A DNA stretch of 64,000 nucleotides from Burkholderia sp. HI2500 (GCF_002223055.1 NZ_NKFL01000006.1:620001-684000); one strand, 5' to 3'; shown: positions 49,790-58,291, counted from the stretch's first letter. Notes: a model not told the origin generated them from the sequence alone. Translations and numbers: made by a program.

Positions 49790-50188
49790 TCAGCGCGTGT
49801 ATTCGCCGTTAGCTTCCGGCTGGAACACGATCGCGGCGACCTTCATCTGCTTTTCGGCGCCGCTCGGCTGCGTCACCTTGACCATCTGGCCGCGCTGGGT
49901 GCCCAGCAATGCCATGCCGACGGGTGAGAAGACGTTCAGGCGGCCGAGCTCGAGATTGGCGGCGTCCGGATAAACAATCGTCCAGGTGGCCTGTTCCTGG
50001 GTCGCCTCGTCGAGCAGCGTGATCTGCGAGTTCATCGTGACGACGTTCGCCTTGATGGCGTCGGGCTGGACGATGTCGGCGCGCTCAAGAAGCGTATCGA
50101 GCATCGTCTGAAAGCGCGGGTTGTGTTCGGCGTGCTTCTCGAGGCGAGCAACGTCGAGTTCGGTCAACTGGTAAAGGCGTTGTTTCAT
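49790..50188 (-). CDS. rnk: Nucleoside diphosphate kinase regulator Rnk
   Basis: The 132-residue protein starts MKQRLYQLTELDVARLEKHA and ends with the GreA/GreB C-terminal fold (NVVTMNSQITLLDEATQEQA, TWTIVYPDAANLELGRLNVF, SPVGMALLGTQRGQ). This is the Rnk pattern: a short helical N-terminus and the GreA-like C-domain that contacts RNA polymerase. The ATG at 50188 avoids an eight-codon extension. It ends at the bidirectional terminator. Confidence 0.88.
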   Translation of the reverse strand: MKQRLYQLTELDVARLEKHAEHNPRFQTMLDTLLERADIVQPDAIKANVVTMNSQITLLDEATQEQATWTIVYPDAANLELGRLNVFSPVGMALLGTQRGQMVKVTQPSGAEKQMKVAAIVFQPEANGEYTR

Positions 50189-50701
50189 GGCAGTTCTCCA
50201 AATGATCGGCAAGGGCAGGCGTGGCGTGCCTATGGGGATCGCCCGGAGCCTGTCTGACCTGGCTCCGGGAGGAGACCGAGCCGTCAGATCAGGCGCCGGG
50301 CAGGGGCGAGCGGCGCCTGGGCCGTGCGTCGAGCGAGGGGATGCGCCGGATAACCGGCGCGCGCGCGCACGCCGGCCGGGCCGGACGGCGAAACCGAAAG
50401 GGGCGTGAGCGCGTACATAGTGGATGGAAGATCGACTGACGAATATAACCTTACGATTCTACAACACAACCTTCGGGATATGTGATTCGGCTGTCGGGAT
50501 TTTGTCAGCGATTGTTGTGCGAGTGAAGCAAGTTGCTGCGATATCGTCCGTGATGTGCCCGCGATTTTTGTCAAAATCGCAACGCTGTATGTTCAAACTA
50601 AGGGTTTCCCCTTGGGTTGGCGAGAACTACACTGCATTCAATCGCTTCAGACAGTCCCTGCCGAGGCGACGCCAAAAGAGAACATATACCGGAGGTAAAT
50701 C
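50189..50701. promoter_or_regulatory. Long rnk / DUF4148 intergenic region
   Basis: No gene is seen in 513 bp. Features: a GC-rich hairpin CCCGGAGCC/GGCTCCGGG at 50242-50269, a hairpin GCGATTTT-TGTC-AAAATCGC at 50561-50580, and CTAAGGGTTTCCCCTTGG at 50598-50615, related to the motif before the porin gene. GGAGG (50691-50695) is the DUF4148 ribosome-binding site. Confidence 0.5.
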
Positions 50702-51031
50702 ATGAAGTCGGTCATCTACGCAGCTATCGCCGCATCCGTCCTTGCCACCCCGATCGCATCGTTTGCACAGTCCGAGCAGGGGCTGACGCGCGACCAGGTC
50801 AAGGCCGAGCTCGTGCAACTCGAACAGAACGGCTACAAGCCGCTGGCGAGCGATTCGCAGTATCCGGACAACATCCAGGCCGCGGAACAACGCATTCAAC
50901 CGAACCAGCCGATGCTCGCGCAAGCCGATACGAGCGGCTACGGTGCCGTGGCGACCAGTGCGGGCCAAGCCGGCCGTCGCATGACGCGCGAAGCACCGAA
51001 TCCCGTGAACTCGGTCTATTTCGGCAACTGA
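50702..51031 (+). CDS. DUF4148-family exported protein
   Basis: The 109-residue precursor has a Sec signal peptide (about 1-22, ASFAQ), then the DUF4148 pattern: GLTRDQVKAELVQLEQNGYK, DSQYPDNIQAAEQRI and the C-terminal PNPVNSVYFGN. Burkholderiales carry many of these small periplasmic proteins; their role is unknown. The gene stands alone, with its own long A+T-rich leader and a terminator downstream. Confidence 0.85.
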   Translation: MKSVIYAAIAASVLATPIASFAQSEQGLTRDQVKAELVQLEQNGYKPLASDSQYPDNIQAAEQRIQPNQPMLAQADTSGYGAVATSAGQAGRRMTREAPNPVNSVYFGN

Positions 51032-51143
51032 ACGTCCCCGGGTCTGCCCGAGCGCACCGCTTAATCGACGAGACGCGCACCCGTTGTGCGCGTCATTCGC
51101 CCGCAGGAGCAGAACCTCCGTCGCCGCATTCCGGCGGCTTTCC

Positions 51144-51174
51144 GCCCAGACGCTCGCGCGTTTGGGCCTTTTTT
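51144..51174 (+). terminator. Rho-independent terminator of the DUF4148 gene
   Basis: GCCCAGACGC and GCGTTTGGGC form a 10-bp stem with one G-T pair, then CTTTTTT. It lies 113 bp after the stop; another hairpin GACGCGCA/TGCGCGTC (51072-51094) precedes it. Confidence 0.75.
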
Positions 51175-51184
51175 GCTGGGCGGG

Positions 51185-51646
51185 TCAGGCGGACGTGACC
51201 GCGGGCGTGCCGTGGATATAGTGTTCGAGCTGGCTGATCGTGAACTGCTGATCGGCAATCACGCTCTTGACGAGGTCGCCGATCGAGATGAGGCCGACCA
51301 GCTTGCCGCCGTCGAGGACGGGCAGGTGGCGCATCCGGTGCTCGGTCATCAGCGCCATGCACTCGTCGGTGGATTGCGACGGTTCGACGTAGCGTACCTT
51401 CGCCGTCATGATTTCCTCGACGCGGGTGGCTTTCGACGAGCGGTCCTGCAGGACCACCTTGCGCGCGTAGTCGCGCTCGGTGACGATGCCCGCGATGTCG
51501 TCGCCGTCCACGACCAGTAGCGCGCCGATGCCTTTTTCGGCCATCAGCTTGATGGCGTCGTAGACGAGGTCGCTCTTCGTGACGGTGTAGATGGTGCGGC
51601 CCGAATCCGGCTTGGCCTTGAGAAGTTGCGCGACAGTCGTACTCAT
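51185..51646 (-). CDS. CBS-domain protein
   Basis: The 153-residue protein is two CBS motifs: TVTKSDLVYDAIKLMAEKGI, GALLVVDGDDIAGIVTERDY, then VRYVEPSQSTDECMALMTEH, RMRHLPVLDGGKLVGLISIG. Tandem CBS pairs bind adenine nucleotides and usually report energy state. No catalytic domain is attached, so it is a stand-alone sensor of unknown partner. It is divergent from ribA and convergent with DUF4148. Confidence 0.88.
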   Translation of the reverse strand: MSTTVAQLLKAKPDSGRTIYTVTKSDLVYDAIKLMAEKGIGALLVVDGDDIAGIVTERDYARKVVLQDRSSKATRVEEIMTAKVRYVEPSQSTDECMALMTEHRMRHLPVLDGGKLVGLISIGDLVKSVIADQQFTISQLEHYIHGTPAVTSA

Positions 51647-51823
51647 TCGCTTTCTCCGTGTGCAGGTCGATGCTGGGCAGGCAGGGTGTGATGCTTGTCA
51701 CCCGATGAGCCCAGTATAGCCGCGCAGGTGGCGGCAGTCGCGTGACGATTCCAGATTAGCGGTAAACTCCGGTCACGCACTATCCACACAACTCCTACAT
51801 TCCTGAACGTTTCGATTGAATTC

Positions 51824-52474
51824 ATGATGTCTTCGCGTCCCCAATCGCCCACGCCGGGCAATGGCCAGGCCGACGAGTGCGTGACGCTCGTCGCTACCGC
51901 GTCGCTGCCCACGCGTTACGGTACGTTCACGTCGTACGCTTTCCGCGTATCGGGCAGCGATGCCGAACATCTCGCGCTCGTGATGGGCGACGTCGCCGGC
52001 GAGCAGTCCGTGCTGACGCGCCTTCATTCCGAGTGCCTGACCGGCGATGTATTCGGCTCGTACCGCTGCGACTGCGGCGAGCAGCTCGATCTCGCATTGC
52101 GTTACATCGCGGCGGAAGACCGCGGCGTGCTGCTGTATCTGCGCGGCCACGAAGGGCGCGGGATCGGCCTGAGCAACAAGATCCGCGCTTACGCGCTGCA
52201 GGAGCAGGGGCGCGACACCGTCGAGGCGAACCTCGACCTCGGCCTGCCTGACGACGCCCGCGAATACGACTCGGCCGCCGCGATTCTCCGGATCCTCGGC
52301 GTGACGTCGGTGCGGTTGATGAGCAACAACCCGGCGAAGTTCGATACGCTCGCGAAGCACGGTATTCCGGTTTGCGAACGCGTGGCGCTTGCGGTGCCCG
52401 TGCGCGAGGAAAACGAGCGTTATATCCGTACGAAGCAGACGAAGTTTGGGCACTACTTCGAAGAAAACGAGTAA
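51824..52474 (+). CDS. ribA: GTP cyclohydrolase II
   Basis: The 216-residue enzyme opens the imidazole ring of GTP in riboflavin synthesis. Zinc ligands Cys71, Cys82 and Cys84 lie in [40 protein letters not shown] (108-127) and [16 protein letters not shown] complete the family signature. It is RibA alone, not fused to RibB. The start may be at 51824 or 51827 (two Met). It stands alone, with a terminator 7 bp after the stop. Confidence 0.95.
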   Translation: MMSSRPQSPTPGNGQADECVTLVATASLPTRYGTFTSYAFRVSGSDAEHLALVMGDVAGEQSVLTRLHSECLTGDVFGSYRCDCGEQLDLALRYIAAEDRGVLLYLRGHEGRGIGLSNKIRAYALQEQGRDTVEANLDLGLPDDAREYDSAAAILRILGVTSVRLMSNNPAKFDTLAKHGIPVCERVALAVPVREENERYIRTKQTKFGHYFEENE

Positions 52475-52480
52475 CCGCCG

Positions 52481-52503
52481 CGGGCGCACCGGCGCCCGTT
52501 TCT
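52481..52503 (+). terminator. Terminator of ribA
   Basis: CGGGCGC, ACCG, GCGCCCG then TTTCT. A short stem with a weak T-run, 6 bp beyond the ribA stop. Confidence 0.65.
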
Positions 52504-52621
52504 CGTCATCTGTTCCCTGGATCGTCGCCGGCAAAGGCGACGATTTTCATTTCCCTCCATCCGTTCCGCTTTCAGGTTTGTGACGGCGCTCGCGTTATGC
52601 CGCCTGAACGATCCATCTCCC

Positions 52622-53188
52622 ATGTCAACACCGTCGAAGATCGAAACCGAGCGCTTGACGCTGCGTCGCTGGCGGCCGACGGATGCGGGCGCGCTGTCGG
52701 CGATGCATCAGGATCCGGACGTGACCGCGTGGCTCGCGCGCGGCCCGATGTCCGTTGACGAGGCGAGCGACGTCATCGCGCGCTTCGACGCGCATTTCGA
52801 GGCATACGGTTTCGGCCCGTGGGCCATCGAGCGCCGTGCCGACGCGATGCTGATCGGGGTGTGCGGCCTGTCGCACGAAGCGCGTGCAACGCATCCGATG
52901 GCGCCGTGCGTCGAGATCATGTGGCGGCAGGCGCGTCACGCCTGGGGGCATGGCTACGTTGTCGAAGCGGCAGCCGCCGCATTGGCCGACGGGTTCGACC
53001 GGATCGGGCTCGGCGAGATCTTCGCGTGGACGGCCAACACCAACCTGCGATCACGGCACGTGATGCAGCGGCTCGGCATGCAGCATCGGCCCGCGCGTGA
53101 TTTCGACCATCCTGCGTTGCCGGACGGGCACGCGCTGCGTCGGCACGTCGTGTATGCCGCTCGCGCCGCCGGCCTGGCCGGCGCGTAA
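52622..53188 (+). CDS. GNAT-family N-acetyltransferase (RimJ/RimL-like)
   Basis: The 188-residue protein has the GNAT order: TERLTLRRWRPTDAGALSAM, GPWAIERRADAMLIGVCGLS, VEIMWRQARHAWGHGYVVEA (acetyl-CoA binding loop) and EIFAWTANTNLRSRHVMQRL (the N-x-x-S-x-x-V-xxxG-type ending, here SRHVMQRLGMQ). It resembles RimJ/RimL and puromycin-acetyltransferase-like enzymes. Start ATG 52622. It is convergent with the VOC gene. Confidence 0.85.
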   Translation: MSTPSKIETERLTLRRWRPTDAGALSAMHQDPDVTAWLARGPMSVDEASDVIARFDAHFEAYGFGPWAIERRADAMLIGVCGLSHEARATHPMAPCVEIMWRQARHAWGHGYVVEAAAAALADGFDRIGLGEIFAWTANTNLRSRHVMQRLGMQHRPARDFDHPALPDGHALRRHVVYAARAAGLAGA

Positions 53189-53209
53189 CGGTTCACGCGT
53201 GTTCGCCTG

Positions 53210-53596
53210 TCAGCGCCATGTGCCGTTCTGCAGCACGATCCGGTAGCCGTCGGCATCCTCGAAGGTCTGGCCGGATATTTCCCAGTACGGATTGAACGAC
53301 GTCACCGGCATGAAGCCATGTTCCGTCGCGCGCGCGCATGCCGCCTCCCATTCCGGCCGATCGGGCAGGTAGAACACGATCAGGTCTTCGGGCGTCGGTG
53401 ACGGCGCGATCGGATGGTCGGGGCAATGCGTGAATTCGAAGTGATAGTCGAGGCCGTCGCGCCCGAGCATCACGCCGGAAAACCCGTCGTGATCTTCAAA
53501 GCGCGCGAGAACGGACAACTCGAGGGCGTCGCGATACATGCGCTCGGTGCGGGCGAGGTTGCTGACCGGGCGGGCAATGCGCAGATGGGCGTGCAA
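53210..53596 (-). CDS. VOC-family glyoxalase-like protein
   Basis: The 128-residue single-VOC protein starts TTG at 53596 (L-H-A-H-L-R-I-A-R-P), with GAGG eight bases upstream (GAGGCCATC TTG). ATG is not available in this frame within normal length. Motifs: HAHLRIARPVSNLARTERMY, GVMLGRDGLDYHFEFTHC and FEDADGYRIVLQNGTW, with metal-ligand candidates His3, His and Glu. Activity unknown. Convergent with the GNAT gene over a 21-bp gap. Confidence 0.7.
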   Translation of the reverse strand: MHAHLRIARPVSNLARTERMYRDALELSVLARFEDHDGFSGVMLGRDGLDYHFEFTHCPDHPIAPSPTPEDLIVFYLPDRPEWEAACARATEHGFMPVTSFNPYWEISGQTFEDADGYRIVLQNGTWR

Positions 53597-53893
53597 GATG
53601 GCCTCGGGGGCGAGTGGCGGGCCGGTCAATGATAAGCCGGCCCATCCGGATTGCGTGTGACGAACGGAGCGCGCTTCGGCGCAGGCCCATCGTATCGAAC
53701 GATATGGGCTCCTTGCGGCCAAACGAATCGAACCGCCGAACCTCGTCTCGTGAAAGAAAAAACATGACGCTTCCGATCAAATGCGCGCACCCCTTTGCAG
53801 CCGGTGCTTGTCAGGACAACCTTCGACGTCCTGTTTTCGGGTCAGTCTGTCGATCGATGAGCCGACGTGCCGATCCCGGGCGAGTGCGCGTAA

Positions 53894-54184
53894 ATGAGTA
53901 AGCCCGATCTCCGTCGGCCGGTTACCGGCCTTTATCGCCAGTCGCGATGGGCGGGCGCGTTGGAGGTTGCCTTTGGATGGGTGGCCAAGGGAACGATGGT
54001 GCTGGTCGGACTCGGCATGGTCGCGCTGGCGGCCCTGACGGGCGACGTGAGTGCGCTGGTGGATCTGCCAACGACCAAAAAGGGCTGGTTCTACCTGCTG
54101 CTGGTCGTGATCGGGGTGGTGGCGCTGATATTTGCGGTGCACCACTACTGGCCGTGGCCGTCTGGTGTGCGCCCGGCAGGTTAG
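53894..54184 (+). CDS. Small two-helix membrane protein
   Basis: The 96-residue protein has two predicted membrane helices (VAKGTMVLVGLGMVALAALT and GWFYLLLVVIGVVALIFAV). No known domain is recognised. It might be a small regulator of an inner-membrane complex. Start and size are uncertain, but codon choice is normal and the frame has no shadow problem. Confidence 0.5.
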   Translation: MSKPDLRRPVTGLYRQSRWAGALEVAFGWVAKGTMVLVGLGMVALAALTGDVSALVDLPTTKKGWFYLLLVVIGVVALIFAVHHYWPWPSGVRPAG

Positions 54185-54225
54185 GTGGGGCGGAAGGAGA
54201 TCTGTCCCCGTAATTCGCGCAGGCA

Positions 54226-54253
54226 AGAAAAAGCCCGCTACATTGAGCGGGCT
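54226..54253 (-). terminator. Rho-independent terminator of the cepI unit
   Basis: Read on the minus strand, AGCCCGCT, loop CAATGT, AGCGGGCT then TTTTTCTTG. It lies about 105 bp after the stop of the gene downstream of cepI. Confidence 0.8.
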
Positions 54254-54357
54254 GAATCCATGTTTGGAGACATGGAGGAGACAGACGTAAATTTAAGGGA
54301 AAACCCGAGGCATGGCAAGCCCTAGTTGTATCGATACAACTTCTTGTTGCATCGCAC

Positions 54358-55122
54358 TTACATGCCGCCTGCCCGGGCGTGCGCCGCAAACGCGCTGAAA
54401 CGCTCCTGCGCGACCGGTAACGCGTACTTGTCGCGCATCTCCGTCTCGATCCATGCGCAGGCCTCGCGCGCGCAGTCGGTCAGCGCATGCCGCGTCGCAT
54501 GGCCATCGATGTCGTAGACGAAGCGCACGCCGACCTCGTCGTCGGCCACCTGCCGCTCGAGCTGGTTGAGCTGCAGTTGCGGCCCATGCTGTTGCGACAG
54601 CGCACGGAGTTCGTCGAAGTGATATTCGAGCCAGTCGGCAAAGAACAGCGCGTCGCTGTGGCACGGCAGCCGGAAGGCCGCGCTGCGCGACGGGCGCGGC
54701 GCGGCTTCGCCGGCCGACGCGTGCGGGTCGCCGTCAGTGGCGATGGACGCGTCGACGGGCGCAAGCGGCTGCTGAATCTGGCGGTAGGGCTCGCGATCAC
54801 GCAACGCGTGCCACAGCAATTCGTCGCCGGCGGCGCCGGATGGCTGCATCGTCAGGTCATGCCGGCCTTCGCCGGCCGGCGCGATGTCGCGGATCACGAG
54901 GCGCAGCGAGCAGAGCGGCTCGTCCGCGACCAGCAGCGTCGCCGCGCGCGGCAACCCGCAGACGAGCGGCGCGGCGCCGGCAGCACGGAACACGAGCCCG
55001 CGGCGGTCGAGCCGCACGAGCGGCAGCGGCCGGGGAAACGACGGGTAGGCGACCGCGATGCGGGCGCCGTTGGCGCTCGTCAACCCGGGCATCATCGCGC
55101 GAAAGACCTGAGACTGGTCCAC
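54358..55122 (-). CDS. Uncharacterised protein downstream of cepI
   Basis: I recognise no domain in this 254-residue protein. It has a beta-rich N-terminal half (RIAVAYPSFPRPLPLVRLDR, RGLVFRAAGAAPLVC) and a C-terminal helical part with FFADWLEYHFDELRALSQQH, LNQLERQVADDEVGVRFVYD and EACAWIETEMRDKYALPVAQ. No signal peptide or membrane helix. It starts 51 bp after cepI on the same strand and shares its terminator, so it is probably co-transcribed and under quorum control. From memory, the equivalent Bcc locus always carries this gene, but I cannot name a function. Confidence 0.75.
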   Translation of the reverse strand: MDQSQVFRAMMPGLTSANGARIAVAYPSFPRPLPLVRLDRRGLVFRAAGAAPLVCGLPRAATLLVADEPLCSLRLVIRDIAPAGEGRHDLTMQPSGAAGDELLWHALRDREPYRQIQQPLAPVDASIATDGDPHASAGEAAPRPSRSAAFRLPCHSDALFFADWLEYHFDELRALSQQHGPQLQLNQLERQVADDEVGVRFVYDIDGHATRHALTDCAREACAWIETEMRDKYALPVAQERFSAFAAHARAGGM

Positions 55123-55173
55123 GTTGATTCTCCTTCGTTACGATACCGCCCGGACAGAAACGCGCGTTCCGGT

Positions 55174-55782
55174 TCAGGCGGCGATGGCTTGCCGGGCGGA
55201 TTGCCCCGGCTCGATTCCTAGTGCGGCAAACGTTTGCGGATCGATGTCGATCCAACACGCGACCACCAGACGTCCGTCAACCTGCTTCGGCGGGCCTGCG
55301 CGGTGCGCGTGTATGCCGATCCGGCGGAACAGCCGTTCCATGCTCGCGAACGTCACGCCGATCAACTGCCGCGCGCCAAGCTGCGCCGCGCATTCGACGA
55401 CGGCTGCGAGCATCGGGCGCACGGCCCATTCGGCATTGCCCGGCCCGCCTTCGTCGTCGGTTGCCGCAAACCGGGACAACTCCCAGACGGCGGCCGATTG
55501 CGGCAGCGGCATGTCTTCGGCGATCAGGTCGGCGAACAGCGACTTCAGCAGATACGGGCGCGTCGTCGGCAGCAGGCGCGCACATCCGCACATGTCGCCG
55601 CCGGCGTTCCGCGCGAACACGTACACGGTATCGTCGCGATCGAACTGGTCGCGCTCGAAGCTTTCGTTCGCCGACGGGAGTGCCCAGCCGAGCTGCTCGA
55701 CGAACACACGGCGCCGGTAGCGCCCTAGATCCGCCGCAAGTTCGTGTGGCAACCGCCCTTCCTCGTGAACGAAGGTCCGCAT
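55174..55782 (-). CDS. cepI: Acyl-homoserine-lactone synthase CepI
   Basis: The 202-residue product matches Burkholderia CepI nearly throughout (starts MRTFVHEEGRLPHELAADLG, RYRRRVFVEQLGWALPSANE). The LuxI conserved residues are present: Arg/Phe/Trp in RRRVFVEQLGW, Asp in FERDQFDRDDTVYV, the acidic/aromatic CARLLPTTRPYLL, and Arg in WELSRFA. It makes octanoyl- and hexanoyl-homoserine lactone from acyl-ACP and SAM. A cep box lies 58 bp before the start. The hypothetical gene follows by 51 bp. Confidence 0.97.
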   Translation of the reverse strand: MRTFVHEEGRLPHELAADLGRYRRRVFVEQLGWALPSANESFERDQFDRDDTVYVFARNAGGDMCGCARLLPTTRPYLLKSLFADLIAEDMPLPQSAAVWELSRFAATDDEGGPGNAEWAVRPMLAAVVECAAQLGARQLIGVTFASMERLFRRIGIHAHRAGPPKQVDGRLVVACWIDIDPQTFAALGIEPGQSARQAIAA

Positions 55783-55839
55783 GGTGTCCTCGGATCTGTG
55801 CTTTTGTATGCATGCATTACATCGCGCAGCACGAGGGGG

Positions 55840-55861
55840 CTGTAACTGGTAACTCTTACAG
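55840..55861. promoter_or_regulatory. cep box (CepR-binding site) before cepI
   Basis: CTGTAACTGG TAACTCTTACAG (a 22-bp imperfect palindrome with CTGTAA/TTACAG ends) lies 58 bp upstream of the cepI ATG. This is the known Bcc cep-box pattern for CepR activation by C8-homoserine lactone. Confidence 0.93.
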
Positions 55862-55996
55862 GATCGCGTCGGAAAGACGCTGTTTAGGACGTGGTAACGG
55901 TTTCTTGATCAACGGGATTGAAAACCGTGGCGCTTTTGCTTATAAAGAGCGCCAGCATGGCGGAAATTGTCAGAGGAATAGAGGCGCAGCCAGTTG

Positions 55997-56440
55997 TCAC
56001 TGGAGCGTCGGACCGGCATGATAGGCGTCGTTGTGCCCGAGCAGGGCCGACGCGACCGCGGCGGGCCAGTCGATGCATGCGAGCCGTGCGGCGAGCGCGG
56101 CGGCCGTGCGGACCATGCCGATGTCGGCGCCCGTGGCGTCGGTGACCATCACGTTGCTGCGGACGTCGCCGCCTGCGATCACGAACGCGCCCGTCGCGCG
56201 TTCGAGGTACCAGTCCCAGCCGATCGTCACGTAAGCGACGCCGGCACTGGCCGGGCGATGCCATTCGGTGTAGCCGGCGAGGCGTGCGTCGATGGTGCTG
56301 TCGCGCAATTCCTCGAGCAGCGATGCGTCGAGGCCGCTTGCGACATGGTCGAGCGCAAGCACGGCCAGTGCGCTTTCTGACAGGCGTACGTAGCCGTCCG
56401 GGGACGGGCCGGGGACCGAGTGCAGCAAAGGTGAAGTCAT
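55997..56440 (-). CDS. rsaM: RsaM-family quorum-sensing repressor
   Basis: The 147-residue protein has the RsaM pattern: SPDGYVRLSESALAVLALDH, LRDSTIDARLAGYTEWHRPA, YVTIGWDWYLERATGAFVIA and GDVRSNVMVTDATGADIG. It has no HTH; it limits CepI/CepR signalling in Bcc by an unclear, probably post-transcriptional, route. It is located between cepI and cepR, on the same strand as cepI, the usual Bcc order, and divergent from cepR by 72 bp. Confidence 0.93.
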   Translation of the reverse strand: MTSPLLHSVPGPSPDGYVRLSESALAVLALDHVASGLDASLLEELRDSTIDARLAGYTEWHRPASAGVAYVTIGWDWYLERATGAFVIAGGDVRSNVMVTDATGADIGMVRTAAALAARLACIDWPAAVASALLGHNDAYHAGPTLQ

Positions 56441-56512
56441 GCGCGGAATGTATCAGCCTCGAACGGGTCTGGAACCTGACAAGTATGACAGCGTGACGTT
56501 GTCGGAGAATGA

Positions 56513-57232
56513 ATGGAACTGCGCTGGCAGGATGCCTATCAACAATTCAGCGCCGCGGAAGACGAGCAGCAGCTCTTCCAGCGGATCGCCGCCTATTCCA
56601 AGCGGCTGGGGTTCGAATACTGCTGTTACGGCATTCGCGTCCCGCTGCCCGTTTCGAAGCCCGCGGTCGCGATCTTCGATACCTATCCGAACGGCTGGAT
56701 GGCGCACTACCAGGCGCAGAACTACATCGAGATCGACTCGACGGTTCGCGACGGCGCGCTCAGCACCAACATGATCGTCTGGCCGGATGTCGACCGGATC
56801 GAACCATGTCCGCTGTGGCAGGACGCACGTGATTTCGGGTTGTCGGTGGGTGTCGCGCAGTCGAGCTGGGCTCCCCGCGGTGCGTTCGGCCTGCTGAGCA
56901 TCGCCCGCCATGCCGACCGGCTGACGCCGGCCGAGATCAACATGCTGACGTTGCAGACCAACTGGCTCGCGAACCTGTCGCATTCGCTGATGAGCCGCTT
57001 CATGGTGCCGAAGCTGGCGCCTGCGGCGGCCGTCACGCTGACCGCGCGCGAGCGCGAGGTGCTGTGCTGGACGGCCGAGGGCAAGACCGCGTGCGAAATC
57101 GGCCAGATCCTCAGCATCTCGGAGCGGACGGTCAACTTCCACGTCAACAACATCCTCGAGAAGCTGGGCGCGACGAACAAGGTCCAGGCGGTCGTCAAGG
57201 CCATCTCGGCCGGGCTGATCGAGACGCCCTGA
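56513..57232 (+). CDS. cepR: Quorum-sensing LuxR-type regulator CepR
   Basis: The 239-residue protein has the autoinducer domain (1-165) with the signal-contact residues Trp/Tyr/Asp of LuxR proteins (GFEYCCYGIRVPLPVSKPAV, FDTYPNGWMAHYQAQNYIEI, DSTVRDG) and the GerE HTH at about 175-235 (TLTAREREVLCWTAEGKTAC, EIGQILSISERTVNFHVNNI). It binds C8-homoserine lactone and controls cepI and many virulence genes. Divergent from rsaM. Confidence 0.97.
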   Translation: MELRWQDAYQQFSAAEDEQQLFQRIAAYSKRLGFEYCCYGIRVPLPVSKPAVAIFDTYPNGWMAHYQAQNYIEIDSTVRDGALSTNMIVWPDVDRIEPCPLWQDARDFGLSVGVAQSSWAPRGAFGLLSIARHADRLTPAEINMLTLQTNWLANLSHSLMSRFMVPKLAPAAAVTLTAREREVLCWTAEGKTACEIGQILSISERTVNFHVNNILEKLGATNKVQAVVKAISAGLIETP

Positions 57233-57278
57233 CAGGGCGTGAAGGCGGCAGCGCAATATGCAGCTGCCGCCGGGCCGC

Positions 57279-57986
57279 TCACTCCATCATCGGCTCCGCT
57301 TCCTTCGCGGTCCAGCTCACGCTGGAAATGCTCTTCTCCATGCTCATCCGGCTCGCGATCTGCTCGAGCTTCTGCTGATCCTTCGGATGCAGCTTCAGTG
57401 TCGCAGTCACCTTCAGCCGGTCCGGCTGGTCGGGCACGTCCTCGCTCGTGAGGCTCTGGAACGACAGCGGCTTCGCATACATCGAGTTCGACAGCAGCGT
57501 GCGGATGTGCACTTCATCGGAGGCCAGGCAGATCACGGTGATCTGGTATTCGCGCACGAGATCGGCGTTCGATACCGGCGTCGCGTTGATCGCCTGGCTG
57601 ACGCTGCGCAACAGCGTATTGGTGACCAGCACGACGCCGGTGCCGGCGAGCGCCGGCACGTAATGACCGGAGCCGGACAGCACGCCGACGGCCGCCGAGC
57701 ACCACAGCGTCGCGGCGGTGTTGATGCCCTGGATCGAGCCCTTGTCGCGCATGATCACGCCGCCGCCGAGGAAGCCGACGCCCGACACGACGTAGGCGGC
57801 GATCTGCGTGACGCCCGCGACGCCGTTGCCGGTCAGCACGCCGAGCGTGACGAACAGGCACGCGCCGCTCGCGACGAGCGTGATCGTGCGCAGGCCGGCC
57901 GTGCGCTGGCGCATCTGGCGCTCGAGGCCGATGGCGACGCCGCAGGCGAACGCGGTGAAAAGACGAAGTGCGAAATCGAAAGTCAT
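57279..57986 (-). CDS. MgtC/SapB-family protein
   Basis: The 235-residue protein has the MgtC N-terminal core of about four helices: LRLFTAFACGVAIGLERQMR, QRTAGLRTITLVASGACLFV, VVSGVGFLGGGVIMRDKGSI and GINTAATLWCSAAVGVLSGS. A soluble C-terminal ACT-like domain (about 150-235) is present, as in MgtC rather than SapB. It helps survival in low Mg2+ and in macrophages in several pathogens. It converges with cepR, 46 bp apart. Start at 57986 (MTFDFALRL). Confidence 0.9.
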   Translation of the reverse strand: MTFDFALRLFTAFACGVAIGLERQMRQRTAGLRTITLVASGACLFVTLGVLTGNGVAGVTQIAAYVVSGVGFLGGGVIMRDKGSIQGINTAATLWCSAAVGVLSGSGHYVPALAGTGVVLVTNTLLRSVSQAINATPVSNADLVREYQITVICLASDEVHIRTLLSNSMYAKPLSFQSLTSEDVPDQPDRLKVTATLKLHPKDQQKLEQIASRMSMEKSISSVSWTAKEAEPMME

Positions 57987-58291
57987 GGTTGTCCTGCCGT
58001 GCAAGAAGCGCGTGCCGTTTCGCGTCGCTGCGGCGCAAGGCCGAAGGCGGCACGAAGATAGCCGTCATCGCGCGGTACTGTACCGCGCGAATGCGTCATT
58101 CAGTGTGAAACGGGAGGCGTGCGGCTCGCGGAACGCGAGCCGGGCAGGAGAACTGCGTCGGACAGGCGTTCAGGCGGCAAGCGGCGCACGCAACGGAGTG
58201 CTGCAACTGTCCACGATGGTTCCTGAAGGAAGAATGGGCGGCATTCTAGTGGGCGGCGAGCGCAGGCGTCAACCGCCTCGCGGCGGCCGCG
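57987..58291. promoter_or_regulatory. Region between mgtC and the efflux operon
   Basis: This 305-bp gap contains a 23-bp palindrome with one unpaired centre base (58068-58090), 82 bp upstream of the mgtC start. The rest shows no gene. mgtC leaders often hold regulators, but I cannot fold one with confidence here. Confidence 0.45.
58068..58090. promoter_or_regulatory. 11-bp-arm palindrome before mgtC
   Basis: TCGCGCGGTAC, T, GTACCGCGCGA: exact arms around a single base. Operator or hairpin 82 bp upstream of mgtC. Confidence 0.6.

Noticed and set aside
50242..50269. CCCGGAGCC/GGCTCCGGG hairpin upstream of rnk considered a terminator
   Set aside because: It lies before the rnk start on the minus strand, with no gene ending there and no U-tract; its role is unclear.
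56470..56495. CTGACAAGTATGACAG near cepR/rsaM considered as a second cep box
   Set aside because: The arms are TGACA direct repeats rather than the CTGTAA/TTACAG palindrome; the match to the known cep box is poor.
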